DNA of 54,052 nucleotides, taken from Bacteroidales bacterium UBA1217 (GTDB lineage Bacteria; Bacteroidota; Bacteroidia; Bacteroidales; P3). Shown here piece by piece: positions 50,912 through 54,052 of the stretch; within the stretch, counting starts at the first letter, position 1, and each line of letters begins with the position of its first letter. The stretch spans positions 495-54,546 of the forward strand of contig DBXH01000006.1 in assembly GCA_002309335.1 (NCBI GenBank), read 5' to 3'. The notes under the pieces were generated by a model. It saw nothing but the letters and a program-made list of their open reading frames with translations, ran no database searches and was not told the origin of the DNA. The position numbers and the translations under genes are program-made.

Positions 50912-51905
50912 CGGCGGGGGTGTTTAACTTTTTCCAAATCAAATCCTTAAGCTCCATTATGTTTTTTCCGCTCACCGCACTTATCATAATGGTGTCGATG
51001 TTGCGCGGAAGCGTCTTTTTCATCTGCTTTTCCAGAATGTCGTCGAGGATGTCGCATTTGGTGATGGCCAGAATGCGCTCTTTGTCAAGCAGTTCGGGGT
51101 TGTACTGTTTCAACTCGTTGAGCAGTATCTTGTATTGCGCTTTGATGTCGTCGCAGTCGCAGGGAATCATGAAAAGCAGTATGGAGTTTCGCTCGATGTG
51201 TCGCAAAAAGCGGATTCCCAGCCCTTTGCCCTGCGAGGCACCTTCGATAATGCCCGGAATGTCGCTCATCACAAACGATTTGTCGTCGCGGTAACGCACC
51301 ATGCCGAGGTTTGGCACGAGGGTGGTGAAAGGGTAGTCGGCAATTTCGGGCTTGGCCGCCGACACCACGGAGAGCAGCGTGGACTTGCCTGCGTTGGGGA
51401 AACCCACCAGACCCACGTCGGCAAGGATTTTCAGCTCGATGATAACCCAGCGTTCCACGCCCGGCTCGCCGGGTTGGGCGTAGCGCGGGGTGCGGTTGGT
51501 TGGCGATTTGAAATGGTCGTTGCCCCAGCCTCCGCGGCCGCCCGGAGCTATGATGGCCTGCTGACCGTCCTCCACTATCTCGCAGAGCTGTTCGCCAGTT
51601 TCGGCATCGCGGGCAATGCAGCCGAGGGGCACGTCGAGGATCACGTCCTCGCCCTGTGCGCCGGTGCAGAGGTTCTGTCCGCCGGCCACGCCGTTTTTGG
51701 CTATCACGTGCTTGGTGTATTTCAGGTGCAGCAGTGTCCACAGCTGGGCGTTGCCACGCAGGATGATATGTCCTCCGCGACCGCCGTCGCCGCCGTCGGG
51801 ACCAGCCTTGGCGTTGTATTTCACGCGAAGCAGGTGCGCCGAACCGGCACCGCCCTTGCCCGAACGGCAACAGATTTTTACGTAGTCAACAAAGTTTGAG
51901 CTCAT
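50892..51905 (-). CDS. obgE: Obg GTPase
   Basis: The product has 337 residues. The N-terminal Obg fold is glycine-rich (FVDYVKICCRSGKGGAGSAH, then DGGDGGRGGHIILRG). The G domain has G1 GFPNAGKSTLL, G2 YPFTTLVPNLG, G3 SDIPGIIEGAS, G4 ITKCD and G5 ISAVSGK. Obg acts in 50S assembly and stress control in the cytoplasm. No extra C-terminal tail is present, unlike the E. coli protein. It follows adk on the same strand; the adk-obg order is common in Bacteroidales. Confidence 0.97.
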   Translation of the reverse strand: MSSNFVDYVKICCRSGKGGAGSAHLLRVKYNAKAGPDGGDGGRGGHIILRGNAQLWTLLHLKYTKHVIAKNGVAGGQNLCTGAQGEDVILDVPLGCIARDAETGEQLCEIVEDGQQAIIAPGGRGGWGNDHFKSPTNRTPRYAQPGEPGVERWVIIELKILADVGLVGFPNAGKSTLLSVVSAAKPEIADYPFTTLVPNLGMVRYRDDKSFVMSDIPGIIEGASQGKGLGIRFLRHIERNSILLFMIPCDCDDIKAQYKILLNELKQYNPELLDKERILAITKCDILDDILEKQMKKTLPRNIDTIMISAVSGKNIMELKDLIWKKLNTPADGDDNN

Positions 51906-51992
51906 GAATCTTGTTCTGTTTCGGTAAATCTTTTATTTTTATTCTCCTGCTCGCCTACGGCTCACGAGATCTTGTAAATCTTGTAAATTTCT

Positions 51993-52009
51993 TTTCGCCT
52001 ACGGCGAAA
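51993..52009. other. hairpin with TAC loop in the adk-obgE spacer
   Basis: TTTCGCC-TAC-GGCGAAA is a perfect seven-pair stem with a TAC loop. The same CC-TAC-GG loop is found in the ends of the element at 43136 and, in weaker form, at 51951 (CGCCTACGGC). Confidence 0.5.
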
Positions 52010-52020
52010 GCTACGCAATA

Positions 52021-52093
52021 ACTATAAATTGTAAACTATAAATTATAAACTTATTTACAATTGTCAGTTCCGAACTCCGAGTTCCGAATTCCG
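52021..52093. repeat. two adjacent heptanucleotide tracts in the adk-obgE spacer
   Basis: First tract (52021-52048): ACTATAA, ATTGTAA, ACTATAA, ATTATAA. Second (52066-52093): AGTTCCG, AACTCCG, AGTTCCG, AATTCCG. Both have an exact 7-base step with alternating forms of the unit. No coding or terminator function is apparent. Confidence 0.8.
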
Positions 52094-52110
52094 AACTAAT
52101 GGTCAATTGT

Positions 52111-52692
52111 TTATTTATTTTCTACTATCTTCTTGTCAATCATGTCAATAATGTTCTTCGAGATTTCCTGAATGTCGCCAAAGCCGTTGATGGGTATGTA
52201 GAGGCCTTTGGCTTTGTAGTAGTCGGCCACGGGGAGGGTTTTGTTCTCGTATTCGCGCAGACGGTTTTTGATGGTCTCCTCGTTGTCGTCGGAGCGGCCG
52301 GAGATCTTGGCGCGTTCCAGCATGCGGCGCACCAGTTCCTCGCGGGGCACGTCGAGACTAATCATGCACAGCAGGCTGGTGCCGTATTTGGCCAGAAGTT
52401 TGTCGAGTGTTTCGGCCTGCGCCACGTTGCGCGGAAAGCCGTCGAAAAGCACGCCGTTGCGGGTGTTTCCGGCAATGATTTTGTCTATCATCTCCACCAC
52501 AATTTCGTCCGACACCAGCTGTCCGGCGTCCATAATGTCTTTTATGCGAAGTCCGAGAGGGGTTTTGTCGGCAATTTCTTTGCGCAAAGCCTCGCCTGTG
52601 GAGACGTAGGTGAGGTCGTATTTCTCGACTAACATCTTGGACTGGGTGCCTTTACCAGCGCCCGGAGCCCCGAATAATGCTATGTTTATCAT
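52111..52692 (-). CDS. adk: adenylate kinase
   Basis: The product has 193 residues, the short form without the zinc-type LID insert. The P-loop is FGAPGAGKGTQSKML, NMP-binding starts at YVSTGEALRKEI, and FDGFPRNVAQAETL carries the conserved Asp and Arg. The enzyme balances ATP, ADP and AMP in the cytoplasm. It is the first gene of the minus-strand unit with obgE, PAP2 and the secreted nuclease, and has a promoter box 27 bases upstream. Confidence 0.97.
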   Translation of the reverse strand: MINIALFGAPGAGKGTQSKMLVEKYDLTYVSTGEALRKEIADKTPLGLRIKDIMDAGQLVSDEIVVEMIDKIIAGNTRNGVLFDGFPRNVAQAETLDKLLAKYGTSLLCMISLDVPREELVRRMLERAKISGRSDDNEETIKNRLREYENKTLPVADYYKAKGLYIPINGFGDIQEISKNIIDMIDKKIVENK

Positions 52693-52718
52693 GGTTGCGT
52701 GGGTTTTAAAAGTTTGTG

Positions 52719-52726
52719 CAAAGATA
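52719..52726 (-). promoter_or_regulatory. -7 box TATCTTTG for adk
   Basis: On the minus strand this reads TATCTTTGCA, the most common -7 form in this window. It lies 27 bases before the adk start at 52692. No -33 TTTG is clear. Confidence 0.7.
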
Positions 52727-52770
52727 CGATTTTTTGTTGAATTGTTGAGTGTTTAATTGTTGATTTTTTA

Positions 52771-52819
52771 GTGAACTGTGAACTGTGAACAGTAAGCAGT
52801 GAACTATGAACCGTGAAGT
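52771..52819. repeat. heptanucleotide tract GTGAACT (seven units)
   Basis: Units: GTGAACT, GTGAACT, GTGAACA, GTAAGCA, GTGAACT, ATGAACC, GTGAAGT. It is the longest 7-bp tract of the window, in the spacer between divergent adk and the serine hydrolase. Confidence 0.85.
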
Positions 52820-53144
52820 TGTTCCTTAGCAGCGGAAATGTTTTTCACCGTTTTGCGGAGAAAAAAGTCATTATTCTCCGCAAAAATGCGGAGAAAAATT
52901 TGCTTAATCACCGCAAAATTGCTTTTCAAATTCCCTAATACGCTGTGCTCCAGATTTTAATGTCGATGCCCTGACATCGACTACCAAAAAACTTTCTGTG
53001 ATGTTTTCCGACGTTTGGATAAGGCACCACGGTGTGCTTTATTGTGTTGCTTGGAGATGAATTTTAGGAGTGCCAAGCTTCCAATGTTTCGCTGTTACAA
53101 AACGGTTCGTTCGACATTTTATTTATAATACGATATTTTTTTTG
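52820..53144. other. gene-free spacer with overlapping hairpins
   Basis: TTTTGCGGAGAA (52851-52862) pairs perfectly with TTCTCCGCAAAA (52874-52885), a 12-pair stem; the right arm can instead pair with TGCGGAG (52887-52893). Two smaller inverted repeats lie further on (GTCGATG/CATCGAC near 52962 and AAGGCAC/GTGTGCTT near 53021). On the minus strand a frame of about 44 codons ending near 52911 looks protein-like but has no start, perhaps a remnant. I see no complete gene. Confidence 0.5.
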
Positions 53145-53152
53145 TATCTTTG
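53145..53152 (+). promoter_or_regulatory. -7 box TATCTTTG for the serine hydrolase
   Basis: TATCTTTGCAG matches the consensus, with an AT-rich -33 region. It lies 30 bases before ATG 53182. Confidence 0.75.
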
Positions 53153-53181
53153 CAGTCCTATTTCTAAAACAATCACGACAA

Positions 53182-54052
53182 ATGAAGAATGTAACTAGAA
53201 TTGCCGTAGCGACGCTATTTCTGGCTCTCTCAGTCGGTTGTGGCAGTGTAAGGGACCTCACCTCCATAATCACAGGCTATGGCGCAAAGAACATGGCAAG
53301 CAACGTTTTTGTGTCGGGCCGCGAGGCCGAAGACATCGAAAACCTCGACCTGCATTTCTCTTTCATCAAATACAACCATTACAAGCTGGACTACGATAAC
53401 AAGACTGTTACCAGCCGTTTCTTATGGAAAAAGTCAACTGCTGTTTTCCGCGAAGGATACGGTGTGACGCTATTGCGCGGAGATATGCCCGAAGTGGAAA
53501 GCGAAAAGTGGAAGGCTGAAAAAATGGTCGGTCCTACCCAAGTGGCCTCTCTTTCGCCTTTCCCCACACATCTGTCGCCTTCGCTTGACCCTGTGGTCAA
53601 AGCTCTGTTCGACGACCATACATACGGCGGACATCCCTTCGCCTTTGTGGTTCTCCACAACGGAAAAGTGGTGGCCGAGCACTACGACAAAGGCATCACG
53701 CCCGATACCCGCCTGCTTAGCTGGAGCATGGCCAAGAGTTTCACACAGGCCCTCGCCGGCATCATGGTCAAGGACGGCTTGGTGGACATATACGCCCCGA
53801 TGAATATCCCTGAATGGCAGGGCGACGGACGTCGCGACATCACGCTCAACGACCTTTTGCAGATGCAGAGCGGTCTGGAGTGGAACGAGGACTACGGTAG
53901 CCGCTCCGACGTGAACATCATGCTGCACCGCGAGACCGACATGGGACTCTTTGCCCTGAACAAACCGCTGGCATACAAGCCGGGCACACATTATTACTAC
54001 TCAAGCGGCAGCACCAATATCGTTATGCGGTATCTGCGCAGCAAGTTCGTCA
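53182..54052 (+). CDS. serine beta-lactamase-like lipoprotein hydrolase (3' end beyond the window)
   Basis: The frame opens at ATG 53182 and is still open at the window end after 290 codons. The signal ends LFLALSVGC with the lipid Cys at residue 20. The class C beta-lactamase-like fold has the nucleophile motif SMAK within SWSMAKSFTQALAGIMVKDG, and the Tyr motif within YYYSSGSTN. Before it, a segment of about 130 residues (FVSGREAEDIENLDLHFSF) is typical of this subfamily. Such proteins are periplasmic esterases, DD-peptidase-like enzymes or D-aminopeptidases; true beta-lactamase activity is unlikely. It has its own promoter box. Confidence 0.9.
   Translation, partial: MKNVTRIAVATLFLALSVGCGSVRDLTSIITGYGAKNMASNVFVSGREAEDIENLDLHFSFIKYNHYKLDYDNKTVTSRFLWKKSTAVFREGYGVTLLRGDMPEVESEKWKAEKMVGPTQVASLSPFPTHLSPSLDPVVKALFDDHTYGGHPFAFVVLHNGKVVAEHYDKGITPDTRLLSWSMAKSFTQALAGIMVKDGLVDIYAPMNIPEWQGDGRRDITLNDLLQMQSGLEWNEDYGSRSDVNIMLHRETDMGLFALNKPLAYKPGTHYYYSSGSTNIVMRYLRSKFV

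Noticed and set aside
51135..51899. A 254-codon open frame opposite obgE
   Set aside because: Antisense to the complete Obg GTPase; composition driven by its GC-rich codons.

Overview
The window looks like chromosomal DNA of a Bacteroidales (Bacteroidota) bacterium; I cannot name the family. Several spacers carry the TAnnTTTG-type -7 box of this phylum, twice with TTTG exactly 19 bases upstream. Shine-Dalgarno sites are scarce. There are many lipoproteins, BspA-type leucine-rich-repeat proteins, a PorW/SprE homologue and a type IX secretion (T9SS) sorting domain, DUF3822, DUF5715 and a head-GIN protein. The sodium-pumping methylmalonyl-CoA decarboxylase cluster is typical of propionate-forming Bacteroidales. 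I found no tRNA, rRNA, CRISPR array, prophage or full insertion sequence.

Layout. 1-6.5 kb: the end of a HAD phosphatase gene, a lipoprotein, DUF5715, ychF, then porW/sprE-like, bactofilin and atpZ. 6.5-14.3 kb: a kinase/RapZ-C fusion, a membrane-anchored unknown, DUF3822-rsmD, purC, a YfcC-type carrier and an M28 peptidase. 14.3-19.4 kb, minus strand: mutL-rhomboid-rarD and an OmpA-domain protein. 19.9-27.4 kb: trxA, DUF58, two lipoproteins, priA and a fused ADP-forming acyl-CoA synthetase ending at a strong terminator. 27.4-28.7 kb, minus strand: a lipoprotein and dapD. 28.7-37.5 kb: envelope and accessory genes, a DUF3795-GNAT fusion, dxs (TTG start) and an LRR protein. 37.5-43.05 kb: mce-mmdA-Cys-rich lipoprotein-oadG-mmdC-mmdB, closed by a terminator. 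43.1-44.0 kb: an accessory island with a MITE-like element, a HicB-like gene and a strongly structured RNA just upstream of a secreted LRR gene. 46.2-48.8 kb: valS. 48.9-52.7 kb, minus strand: adk-obgE-PAP2-secreted nuclease/phosphatase. The window ends inside a serine hydrolase gene.

How the genes work together. The mmd cluster epimerises and decarboxylates methylmalonyl-CoA to propionyl-CoA and pumps Na+. The fused acyl-CoA synthetase could recover ATP from acetyl- or propionyl-CoA, and the YfcC-type carrier may move organic acids. PorW-like, bactofilin, OmpA-domain, rhomboid, PAP2, dapD and dxs serve the envelope. The T9SS-tailed protein and the LRR protein are likely exported cargo.

Most interesting signals: (1) the nested-stem RNA at 43861-43980, whose 3' arm can instead form a terminator before the LRR gene; (2) a 255-bp element with terminal inverted repeats and an 83-bp internal period; (3) heptanucleotide repeat tracts in several spacers and also inside dxs and the LRR gene, plus separate 9-bp and 11-bp period tracts; (4) an abrupt lysine-codon switch in the middle of valS; (5) domain fusions and a Cys-rich lipoprotein inside the decarboxylase operon.
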